This document shows positions 1 to 6,130 of a stretch of 16,400 nucleotides of DNA, piece by piece. Each line of letters opens with the position of its first letter. Position 1 is the first letter of the stretch. The DNA is from JBHJGS01 sp050331575. Lineage in GTDB: Bacteria > Pseudomonadota > Alphaproteobacteria > Sphingomonadales > Rhodothalassiaceae. The position numbers and the translations under genes are program-made. Location: the NCBI GenBank assembly GCA_050331575.1, contig JBHJGS010000056.1, forward strand, positions 1 to 16,400. Reading direction: 5' to 3'. The notes beneath the pieces were generated by a model. It ran no database searches, was not told the DNA's origin, and saw nothing but the letters and a program-made list of their open reading frames with translations.

Positions 1-47
1 CAGACCTGTCAGACGGGTTTCGACCCCCGGGGCGCCGCGGGCCGCCG

Positions 48-1016
48 CTATTCGGCGGCCTTGAGGGCACCGACGGCGCCCAGGTGGTCGAGATACTTCT
101 CGGCCTCCAGCGCCGCCATGCAGCCCATGCCGGCCGCCGTAACGGCCTGGCGATAGATGTCGTCGGTCACATCGCCCGCAGCGAAGACGCCGGGAATGTT
201 CGTCTCCGTCGAGTCCGGCTTGGTGATGAGATAGCCGTTGTCCCGCATCTCGAGCTTGCCCTTGAAAAGCTCCGTCGACGGCGCGTGGCCGATGGCGATG
301 AAGACGCCATGGACGGCCCGTTCGTTAATCTCGCCGGTGTTGACGTTCTTCAGGCGGGCGCCGGTGACGCCGAGCGGGTTTTCATCGCCTACGACCTCTT
401 CCAGCACGGTGTCCCAGACCACCTCGACCTTCGGATGATTTAAGAGCCGCTCTTGCAGAATCTTCTCGGCCCGCAGGCTGTCGCGCCGGTGTACGACGAT
501 GACTTTAGACGCGAACGTGGTGAGGAACAGGGCCTCTTCCACGGCGGTGTTGCCGCCGCCCACCACGATCACCTCTTTGTCGCGGTAGAAGAAGCCATCG
601 CACGTCGCACATGCAGACACGCCGAAGCCTTGGAATTTTTTTTCGGACTCAAGGCCGAGCCATCGCGCCTGGGCGCCCGTGGAGACGATCACGGCGTCGG
701 CGGTGTAGATCGTTCCGCTTTCGCCCACGGCGCGGAAGGGGCGGGTGTCGAAATCGACGCTTGCAATGTGATCTTCCTGGACCTCTGCGCCCATCGCCTC
801 GGCGTGTTCGCGCATCTTCACCATGAGATCCGCCCCCATGATTTGGGTGAAGCCGGGATAGTTCTCGACATCGGTCGTGATGGTCAGCTGGCCGCCCGGC
901 TGCAGGCCGGTCACCATCATCGGCTTGAGATTGGCGCGCGCGGCATAGACCGCCGCGGTATAGCCCGCCGGGCCGGAGCCGATGATCAGGACTTTGCTGT
1001 GCCGGGACTCGCTCAT
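48..1016 (-). CDS. trxB: Thioredoxin reductase (NADPH), TrxB
   Basis: Flavoprotein that passes electrons from NADPH to thioredoxin in the cytoplasm. The 322-residue length is typical of the low-molecular-weight bacterial family. The FAD-binding GSGPAG is at residues 13-18, the redox-active pair CATC at 136-139, the NADPH-binding GGGNTA at 153-158 followed by HRRD at 176-179, and a C-terminal GVFAAGDV FAD motif. The open frame runs further upstream, but ATG at 1016 has a good GGAAGGA ribosome site 8-10 bases ahead and starts just before the conserved KVLIIGSGPAG, so I chose it. The peroxiredoxin gene lies 70 bases upstream on the same strand. Co-transcription makes sense, since thioredoxin recycles typical 2-Cys peroxiredoxins (family knowledge; the operon is inferred). 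Confidence 0.97.
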   Translation of the reverse strand: MSESRHSKVLIIGSGPAGYTAAVYAARANLKPMMVTGLQPGGQLTITTDVENYPGFTQIMGADLMVKMREHAEAMGAEVQEDHIASVDFDTRPFRAVGESGTIYTADAVIVSTGAQARWLGLESEKKFQGFGVSACATCDGFFYRDKEVIVVGGGNTAVEEALFLTTFASKVIVVHRRDSLRAEKILQERLLNHPKVEVVWDTVLEEVVGDENPLGVTGARLKNVNTGEINERAVHGVFIAIGHAPSTELFKGKLEMRDNGYLITKPDSTETNIPGVFAAGDVTDDIYRQAVTAAGMGCMAALEAEKYLDHLGAVGALKAAE

Positions 1017-1086
1017 GGACCAATCCTTCCGGTGAAAAACGTATCGAAGCGCACAGCTAGGCAGCAACGCCCGCCGCTTCAAGACG

Positions 1087-1689
1087 TTAAAGTTGGTCTG
1101 CCTTTTCGCTGAGGAAGGCGGCAACTCCCTCCGTCGTGGGCTCTATCCCGCGCTCCCCTTGTGTCCAGCCGGCGGGACACACCTCCCCTTCAGTCTCGAA
1201 ATATTGAAGCGCCTGGACCATGCGCAGGGCCTCATCGGCATTGCGGCCTAGCGGCAGATCATTGACCAGCTGGTGCCGGACCACGAAATCCCGATCGATC
1301 AGGAACAGCCCGCGCAGAGCCACGGCGCTGTTGATCAGCACATCATAGTCGCGCGCGATTTGTTTGGTGATGTCGGCGACCAGGGGAAAATCGATCTGAC
1401 CCAAGCCGCCCTTCTCCACCGGTGTATTGCGCCAAGCATAGTGGGAATGCTCGCTGTCCACCGAGATCGCGACCAGCCGCGCGCCATGGGCTTGAAACGC
1501 CGTGTTGCGGTTCTGGAAGGCAATGATCTCGGAGGGGCAGACGAAGGTGAAGTCCATCGGGTAGAAAAAGATCAGCCCATAGGCATCCTCTAGGTAGGTC
1601 GACAATTTGAAATTGTGCTTGATGCTATTGTCCGCCATCACGGCGGAGGCCGTAAAATCCGGGGCACGTTTGCCCACCAGAACGCTCAT
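1087..1689 (-). CDS. Typical 2-Cys peroxiredoxin (AhpC/TSA, Prx1 type)
   Basis: Thiol peroxidase that reduces hydrogen peroxide and organic peroxides and is re-reduced by thioredoxin. From ATG 1689 the protein is 200 residues. The peroxidatic cysteine is C51 in FTFVCPSE, the resolving cysteine is C171 in GEVCPAGW, and the partner motif with S77-V78-D79 is present, so both active cysteines are intact. The open frame extends to ATG 1734, but family members begin near SVLVGKRAPDF, so the inner ATG is preferred; neither start has a textbook ribosome site (AAGGA lies about 14 bases before 1689). It is first in a probable two-gene unit with trxB and divergent from an Lrp/AsnC regulator, which may control it (inference). 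Confidence 0.93.
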   Translation of the reverse strand: MSVLVGKRAPDFTASAVMADNSIKHNFKLSTYLEDAYGLIFFYPMDFTFVCPSEIIAFQNRNTAFQAHGARLVAISVDSEHSHYAWRNTPVEKGGLGQIDFPLVADITKQIARDYDVLINSAVALRGLFLIDRDFVVRHQLVNDLPLGRNADEALRMVQALQYFETEGEVCPAGWTQGERGIEPTTEGVAAFLSEKADQL

Positions 1690-1734
1690 GACCCGTCCGT
1701 CCAATCCTTTAGCGGCGTGAGTTGGATTTGCCAT

Positions 1735-1914
1735 ATAGCCCGGCCCCAGGCAACGGGAAGGGCGCCGCAGACCGCGTCGACCGCCGAGACGCGCAGATTT
1801 AACAAACTTGCCGTTAAATGCGCCTACTAAGTAATAAAATGAGCTTTTGTCACAAGATTAGGTCGGTTATAACGCCTGCCGGGCGCCACGGCCCGATGGT
1901 AAGAAAGGTAGATT
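1735..1914. promoter_or_regulatory. Divergent control region between the peroxiredoxin gene and the Lrp/AsnC gene
   Basis: This 180-base gap is clearly more AT-rich than its surroundings between about 1800 and 1872. For the plus-strand regulator gene I see a possible -35 TTGTCA at 1847-1852 and -10 TATAAC at 1868-1873, with a short 15-base spacer, then AAAGGTAG just before ATG 1915. The short dyad TACTaAGTA at 1825-1833 lies in the same AT-rich patch. Divergent Lrp-family genes commonly bind their own intergenic region, so joint control of both directions is plausible but unproven. Confidence 0.4.
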
Positions 1915-2418
1915 ATGGCGACGGTAAAGTTGGACGAGATCGATCGTAAGATCCTTGCAACCCTGCAGCGGAACGGTCGCATGACAAATGTGGACCTGGC
2001 CGAAAAGGTGGGGATCACCGCGCCCCCGTGTCTTCGGCGGGTGCGGGCGCTGGAGCGCGCGGATCTGATTCGCGGATATCATGCCGATCTCAACGCCGAA
2101 AAACTGGGATTTACCATCACGGTGTTCGCCATGGTGAGCCTGACCAGCCAAAAGGATCAGGACCTTAAGGCTTTTGAACAACGGGTACTGGATTGGCCGC
2201 TGGTCCGCGAATGTTATCTGCTCAACGGCGAGATCGACTTCATCTTGAAAGTCGTCGCGCGCGACCTGGCCGAATATAAGACCTTTCTCACCGGCAGCCT
2301 GACGGCCGCGCCTGAGGTGGAAAATGTCAACACAGCCTTGATGATCAGCACCACCAAGGCGGAACCGACGGTCCCGATGGAGTCGTTTGAAGCAGCGCCC
2401 GCCGCGCGCTCCGCCTAG
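1915..2418 (+). CDS. Lrp/AsnC-family transcriptional regulator
   Basis: DNA-binding regulator of the feast/famine family, 167 residues, a normal family length. The N-terminal winged helix-turn-helix covers about residues 5-55 (IDRKILATLQRNGR, then AEKVGITAPPCLRRVRALE). The C-terminal RAM ligand-binding and oligomerisation domain covers about 68-147 (ITVFAMVSL and VRECYLLNGEIDFILKVVA). The last 20 or so residues are an Ala/Pro/Ser-rich tail. ATG 1915 has AAAGGTAG a few bases upstream. The gene diverges from the peroxiredoxin/trxB unit, and Lrp-family genes are often found beside trxB in alphaproteobacteria. The effector is not evident from sequence, so I do not give the specific name lrp. Confidence 0.95.
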   Translation: MATVKLDEIDRKILATLQRNGRMTNVDLAEKVGITAPPCLRRVRALERADLIRGYHADLNAEKLGFTITVFAMVSLTSQKDQDLKAFEQRVLDWPLVRECYLLNGEIDFILKVVARDLAEYKTFLTGSLTAAPEVENVNTALMISTTKAEPTVPMESFEAAPAARSA

Positions 2419-2716
2419 ATAGAGGTGCTCGCCCCATTGAAGACGGGCCCCGTCATCCGATCAGACGCGTTCGCGATTGATCGAATAAGGCCCTCGCGAG
2501 ATTGTGCTCACTGAGTAGGGGGTTAGGGTCTGGAGCAAGCTTATATTTGAACAGTCTTCGACGGTTGCGCTGCGCGCCGCGCGACGATCGTCCCAAAGCA
2601 AGATTCTTGGCTTGATCGGCTAGGTCGTGCGCCCCATGGGCGGGTCGGGTTCGAGATTAGGATCGGGCGCGGTCATCACCAAGTCGGCGATGATATTGCG
2701 GGACAACTGAGGGGCC
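2419..2716. other. Gap between convergent genes with repeat-like sequence, no gene seen
   Basis: About 300 bases between the ends of the Lrp/AsnC gene and the metallopeptidase gene. No convincing open frame. It holds a perfect 6+1+6 dyad (GACGGG c CCCGTC, 2442-2454), about 24 bases after the regulator stop and not followed by a T run, so only a weak terminator candidate. It also holds TCCGATCAG at 2456-2464 and a 24-base motif at 2474-2497; both recur in the gaps near 12352 and 12984. The octamer palindrome CTCGCGAG sits at 2493-2500. Confidence 0.6.
2474..2497 (+). repeat. Dispersed 24-base intergenic motif, copy 1
   Basis: Two nine-base blocks, CGATTGATC and GGCCCTCGC, separated by six bases. 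The same two blocks with the same six-base spacing recur at 12984-13007 on the same strand. The wider context (TCCGATCAG at 2456-2464 and TCGCGATTGatCGaAT starting at 2471) also resembles 12352-12375. Confidence 0.5.
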
Positions 2717-3445
2717 CTATAGCCGGGCAACATAGCGGTGCAGGGACGGCCCGTGGTGCCTGAGCCAAGACTGCGCGGCCCGCCGATCCTCCACCAAGGT
2801 GTCGACCAGCGTCCAAAAGCGGCCGGAATGGTTCATTTCCCGCAGATGCGCCACTTCATGGGCCGCGACATAGGCCAGCACCGGCGGCGGGGCCAGCACC
2901 AGCCGCCAGGAAAAACTCAAGGCGCCGCTGCCCGCAGCGCTGCCCCACTGCCGCTGGGTATCCTTCACAGAGACGCGGGCGGCGTCGACGTGCAGTTGGG
3001 CGCAATAGGCTGTCACTCGCGCCTGGACATCAGCGCGCGCCTGCTCCCGCAGCCACCGTTCCAGCCGGCCCGGCACGGCCTCCGCGGGGCCGCCGAGCAG
3101 GAGCGCATCGTGCCGCAGCGACGGCCGCCGCGGCGCGGCTGGATCGTGGCGGATCCTGACACGGCAGCCGCGCAGCGGAAAGATCGCCCCGTCCTGCAGC
3201 AGCACCGGGGCCGGCAGCCGCGCCACATGCGCTGCCAGCCAGTCGCTATGTTGCTCCAGAAACGCTTGGGCAGACGACACAGGCATGCCGTGCGGCACCA
3301 CCAAGAGCGGCGCACCGGTGGCCCGATCTATCTTGAGCACCATCCGCCGGGCACGGGCCGACCAGCGCAGTTGGACCCGCTGGCCGCGCCGGTCCACCAG
3401 CTCAGTGCAGATCGTCGATGATGTGCGCAAAGACATCCCCGGCAT
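2717..3445 (-). CDS. YgjP-like (WLM/SprT-like fold) zinc metallopeptidase
   Basis: Predicted soluble zinc-dependent peptidase of the YgjP/DUF45 group, often annotated M48-family. Numbered from ATG 3445 (242 residues), the zinc site is HEVAH at 196-200 with a third ligand H206 in the downstream NHSGRFW. The family stretch VKDTQRQWGS precedes it at 160-169, and SFSWRLVLAPP follows at 178-187. The WGSC cysteine normal in this family is replaced by alanine (WGSA). The start is uncertain: ATG 3445, ATG 3436 and GTG 3397 are all in frame, and the first two overlap the upstream cysteine-cluster gene by 35-44 bases. It is the last gene of a close-packed three-gene unit after Sco and the YcgN-like protein. 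The substrate is unknown. Confidence 0.85.
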   Translation of the reverse strand: MPGMSLRTSSTICTELVDRRGQRVQLRWSARARRMVLKIDRATGAPLLVVPHGMPVSSAQAFLEQHSDWLAAHVARLPAPVLLQDGAIFPLRGCRVRIRHDPAAPRRPSLRHDALLLGGPAEAVPGRLERWLREQARADVQARVTAYCAQLHVDAARVSVKDTQRQWGSAAGSGALSFSWRLVLAPPPVLAYVAAHEVAHLREMNHSGRFWTLVDTLVEDRRAAQSWLRHHGPSLHRYVARL

Positions 3446-3839
3446 CGCGCTCGGCCACCGTTTTGCCCCGCACCGACACCCCGGCTCGATGCACGCTTTC
3501 AGGATCGCCGGTCACCAGCGGATGCCACTCTGGCAAGTCCCTGCCCTCGCTCAGCAGGCGATAGGCGCATGTGCGTGGCAGCCACTTGAACTGGGCCACC
3601 AAATCCGCCCGCAAGGCCACACAGTCCGGAACCCAGCGGCGCCGTTGGGCATAGCGCGTGCAGCGCACCTGGGTTCGGTCCAGCAGCCGGCACGCGATAT
3701 TGGTATAATAGACTTGGCCGTCGTCCTCATCCTCAACCTTATGCAAGCAGCATTTGCCGCAGCCGTCGCACAGGCTTTCCCATTGCGCATCCGTCATCTG
3801 ATCGAGGCGCTTGGTCTGCCAGAACGGGCGCTGGCTCAT
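3402..3839 (-). CDS. YcgN-family cysteine-cluster protein (UPF0260)
   Basis: Small cytoplasmic protein of 145 residues with cysteines at 24, 27, 30, 31, 50, 60, 73 and 91, starting with the CDGCGKCC cluster that defines the YkgJ/YcgN zinc or iron-chelating group. PFWQTKRLDQM near the start and PRTCAYRLL near 88-96 are typical of YcgN. The biochemical role is not established. The start is ATG 3839, because its ATGA overlaps the TGA stop of the upstream Sco gene, the classic layout for translational coupling; an in-frame ATG at 3845 is less likely. Its 3' end overlaps the possible start of the metallopeptidase gene. Confidence 0.92.
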   Translation of the reverse strand: MSQRPFWQTKRLDQMTDAQWESLCDGCGKCCLHKVEDEDDGQVYYTNIACRLLDRTQVRCTRYAQRRRWVPDCVALRADLVAQFKWLPRTCAYRLLSEGRDLPEWHPLVTGDPESVHRAGVSVRGKTVAERDAGDVFAHIIDDLH

Positions 3840-4423
3840 AGGCACGGCTCCAACCGATCGGCGATCTGTTCAGCATCGTCTTCGGCCGTGAAATGCGTCA
3901 AATAGTGGCCGTTGGGATCCATGGCGAAAATCAGCGAGGAATGGTTCACGCTGTAATACTCCCCCTCGCCTTCCTTCTGAAAATAGACGCGATAGACCTT
4001 GGCCGCGCGCGCCACCTGCTCCGGCGAGCCGGTCAAGCCAATGAAGTCGGGATGATACAGCGTCAGGAAATCCTTGACCACCTCAGGGCGGTCGCGCTCC
4101 GGGTCGACGCTGATGAACACCGGTTGAACCGAGGAAAGATCCGCGCCGCGGTCCTCCAGCAGCCGCATCGCCACGCTGATCTTCTGCATCTCGATCGGGC
4201 AGATGTCAGGGCAGAAGGTGAAGCCGAAATAGATCAGGGCATAGCGCCCGGCCAGCACCTCTTGATCCGCCGGTCGACCGGCTTGGTCAACCAATTGGAA
4301 GGCGCCGCCGATGCGGGTCGCCGGGTCGCCGGCGCACATGTTCGCGGCGGCAGGGCCATCCGGCCCGCAGGCTGCCGTCGCAGCAACAAGACAGGCGGCA
4401 GCCAGAGGGCGGAAGTCGGGCAT
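3836..4423 (-). CDS. senC: SCO1/SenC/PrrC copper chaperone for cytochrome oxidase assembly
   Basis: Membrane-anchored thioredoxin-fold protein that delivers copper to the CuA site of cytochrome c oxidase and, in photosynthetic relatives, takes part in redox signalling. The 195 residues carry the CxxxC copper site (C71 and C75 in FTFCPDICP) and the distal ligand H161 in VNHSSL, all intact. The N terminus is hydrophobic and ends in a possible lipobox (ATAAC, C19) rather than the usual single transmembrane anchor. ATG 4423 is preferred over ATG 4489 because it starts the signal sequence and has GGAGACGAG upstream. The stop overlaps the next gene (ATGA). RegB and RegA lie about 2 kb away on the other strand, matching the SenC-RegBA association known from Rhodobacter. 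Confidence 0.95.
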   Translation of the reverse strand: MPDFRPLAAACLVAATAACGPDGPAAANMCAGDPATRIGGAFQLVDQAGRPADQEVLAGRYALIYFGFTFCPDICPIEMQKISVAMRLLEDRGADLSSVQPVFISVDPERDRPEVVKDFLTLYHPDFIGLTGSPEQVARAAKVYRVYFQKEGEGEYYSVNHSSLIFAMDPNGHYLTHFTAEDDAEQIADRLEPCL

Positions 4424-4459
4424 CGGATCTCGTCTCCGTTTCTTGATCTTGCATCGCGA

Positions 4460-4488
4460 TGGACAGGCCTGCTGCCGGGACCTATACA
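4460..4488 (+). promoter_or_regulatory. Sigma70-like promoter for the ankyrin gene
   Basis: TGGACA at 4460-4465 and TATACA at 4483-4488 are separated by exactly 17 bases. Each hexamer differs from consensus by one position. Transcription would start near 4495, giving a leader of roughly 40 bases before ATG 4537. The site lies in the gap shared with the divergent Sco operon. Prediction only. Confidence 0.5.
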
Positions 4489-4536
4489 ACCGGCTCGGAA
4501 AATCAAGCCGATCCGCTCAGAAAAGGTAGGACAGCC

Positions 4537-5088
4537 ATGCGTGTATTTTCGGCGATCTTGACAGTTTTCGGGCTGGTTGCGCTCACCACAGCGCCCGCCA
4601 GCGCCCAATTCAGTACGTCTTATGCATTTATAGAGGCGGTGCGTGAATCCAATCTCTTGGAGGCGCGGCAATTGCTCAATCGCGGCTTGACGGCGAATGT
4701 GCGCGATGCCGAAGGGGTGCCGGTGCTGGTGATCGCTGCGGAAACCGGGGATCTGGACATGCTGCGCTTTCTCATCGAAAGCGGCGCCAATATCAATGCG
4801 GCCAGCCGGTCCGACGGGTCGACCGCACTGATGCGGCTGGTCGAACGCCGGGATCTGGCCGGCGCGACCTATCTTCTGGAACAGGGTCCAGATCTTGATG
4901 CCCGCGACAAGCGCGGCGAAACCGCCTTGATCAAGGCGGTGAAGCTTGGCCGCACGCGGCTGCTGGAGCGTCTGTTGGACGCCGGGGCGGATCCGCAAGT
5001 GGCAGATTATCTCGGCTTGACCGCGCTCGATCATGCGCGAAATGCCCGTTCGCGACGGGCATTGCGGCTGTTGGAGGACGCGTCTTGA
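4537..5088 (+). CDS. Exported ankyrin-repeat protein
   Basis: 183-residue protein with a clear Sec signal peptide: MR, a hydrophobic core through about residue 18, and a predicted cut after APASA (residue 23). It is then almost entirely ankyrin repeats: AIEAV-like first helix near 31-50, then VPVLVIAAETGDLDMLRFLI (62-80), STALMRLVERRDLAGATYLL (95-114), ETALIKAVKLGRTRLLERLL (128-147) and a capping LTALDHARNARSRRALRLL (161-179). Ankyrin repeats bind partner proteins, so this is probably a periplasmic adaptor; no enzyme motif is present. ATG 4537 follows AAAAGGTAGGA and begins the signal peptide, so the longer frame from 4459 is rejected. The CobD-like gene begins 26 bases after the stop. Confidence 0.92.
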   Translation: MRVFSAILTVFGLVALTTAPASAQFSTSYAFIEAVRESNLLEARQLLNRGLTANVRDAEGVPVLVIAAETGDLDMLRFLIESGANINAASRSDGSTALMRLVERRDLAGATYLLEQGPDLDARDKRGETALIKAVKLGRTRLLERLLDAGADPQVADYLGLTALDHARNARSRRALRLLEDAS

Positions 5089-5114
5089 CCGGCCGACGCT
5101 GACCCTCGCCGCCG

Positions 5115-5969
5115 ATGCTGTTCGCCGCCCCAGCCGACGCCATTGCGCTGACCGTTTTGGCGTTGGCGGTGGACCTGATCTTCGGCGGACGCCAGCTGCT
5201 TGGACGGCTGCCCGCGCCGGAGATCGCCTGGCAGGCTCTGGCCACGCTTTACCCGGCCGCGGTTTATGCCGGCGCGCTTGCGGTCGGGCTCAGCATCGAT
5301 CTCTATCTGGTGCCGCACGGCTGGAGCTGGCCCGTCTTGGTGCTCCTGACCGCTTGGCTGATCGGCCAAAGACGGGTGTGGGCCTCGCTGAAGCAGATGC
5401 ATCAGCAACTCAGCCACGCGCCGACGACAGATCCGCATGCCGCCGTGCGGTTGGGTCTGGCCCAGGCGGTCAGCCGCTTTCACGACACCGCACTTACCGG
5501 CAGCCTGGCCCTGATCCTAGGCGGCATGACCGGCATGATGCTGGTCAGCGCGGCCGGAGCGCTGCAACCGGCCCGCGGCGAACGGGCCCTGAGCGACGGG
5601 CGCGGTGCGGCCGCGCTGGTCGGGCTGGCAACAGCACCGCTGGCGGTGCTAATCCTCCGGCTGGCCGGCTTGGCGTACCAGCACCGCGCTGGCGGACGTT
5701 CGGCGATGCGCGCCCGCGCCGGCCGATTGCCCGGACGGCACTATAGCGCGGCTGCGCTGGCCCGCGCCTTGGGAGTGCAATTCCGCGGCGTCGATGGCTG
5801 GCTGGGCCCTCCAGAAGGCCGCGCCCGTGCCGACCTGGGGGATCTTAACCGCGGCGTCCGCCTGCTGATGCGCGCCAGTCTGATCTGGTTGGGATTGCTG
5901 TGCCTGGGACTGATGGCGGCTTTGCCTGCCGCAAGTGCAACGATTAACGCTACATTATTAAAAGCGTAA
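5115..5969 (+). CDS. Divergent CobD/CbiB/AmpE-like membrane protein
   Basis: 284-residue integral membrane protein with about five or six hydrophobic segments (around 8-24, 43-62, 70-85, 126-148, 167-187, 255-275). It resembles the cobalamin enzyme adenosylcobinamide-phosphate synthase: VLALAVDLIFG near the N terminus, RFHDTAL near 119-125 where CobD has VGRDT, APLAVLILRLAGLA near 174-187, and YSAAALARALGVQFRG followed by WLGPP, like the C-terminal AMAGALGVRLGG...WLG of CobD. The DP after the first FG, the AAIESLAENxxDG block and the YKAxNTLDSMIGY block are not recognisable, so enzymatic activity is unlikely. AmpE belongs to the same superfamily and is an alternative. ATG 5115 is the first start after an in-frame TGA and lacks an obvious ribosome site; coupling to the ankyrin gene is possible. 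No cobalamin genes lie in this window. Confidence 0.65.
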   Translation: MLFAAPADAIALTVLALAVDLIFGGRQLLGRLPAPEIAWQALATLYPAAVYAGALAVGLSIDLYLVPHGWSWPVLVLLTAWLIGQRRVWASLKQMHQQLSHAPTTDPHAAVRLGLAQAVSRFHDTALTGSLALILGGMTGMMLVSAAGALQPARGERALSDGRGAAALVGLATAPLAVLILRLAGLAYQHRAGGRSAMRARAGRLPGRHYSAAALARALGVQFRGVDGWLGPPEGRARADLGDLNRGVRLLMRASLIWLGLLCLGLMAALPAASATINATLLKA

Positions 5970-6074
5970 CCTTTTGCTCGCCACCATCGATGCGGCGGTT
6001 TGATCCGGTTGGGGATATGCGCCGAACCCTAGGCAGTCACGGCGAGTTGATGGCGCTGCTGCGCCGCGGTGGCG

Positions 6075-6122
6075 GTGACGATGTCGCAAATTGTAGCAGA
6101 GCGTCGCTCTTCGCAACTATAT
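6075..6122 (+). promoter_or_regulatory. Possible regB promoter with RegA/PrrA-like half-sites
   Basis: GTGAC gat GTCGC at 6075-6087 resembles the imperfect inverted half-sites (GCGRC or GNGRC with GNCGC, variable spacing) described for RegA, PrrA and RegR. A further GTCGC lies at 6103-6107. A weak TTGTAG (6091-6096) and AACTAT (6115-6120) pair with an 18-base spacer could be the promoter just before ATG 6131. In a GC-rich genome such short half-sites occur by chance, so this is a suggestion of autoregulation only. Confidence 0.3.
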
Positions 6123-6130
6123 GGAAGAGT

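Noticed and set aside
2738..3421. Plus-strand open frame of 227 codons opposite the metallopeptidase
   Set aside because: Pro/Arg/His-rich shadow; the minus strand carries the HEVAH zinc site.
4234..5034. Minus-strand open frame of 266 codons across the Sco start and the ankyrin gene
   Set aside because: It runs through two well supported genes and a promoter region, and its translation is a typical GC-rich shadow.
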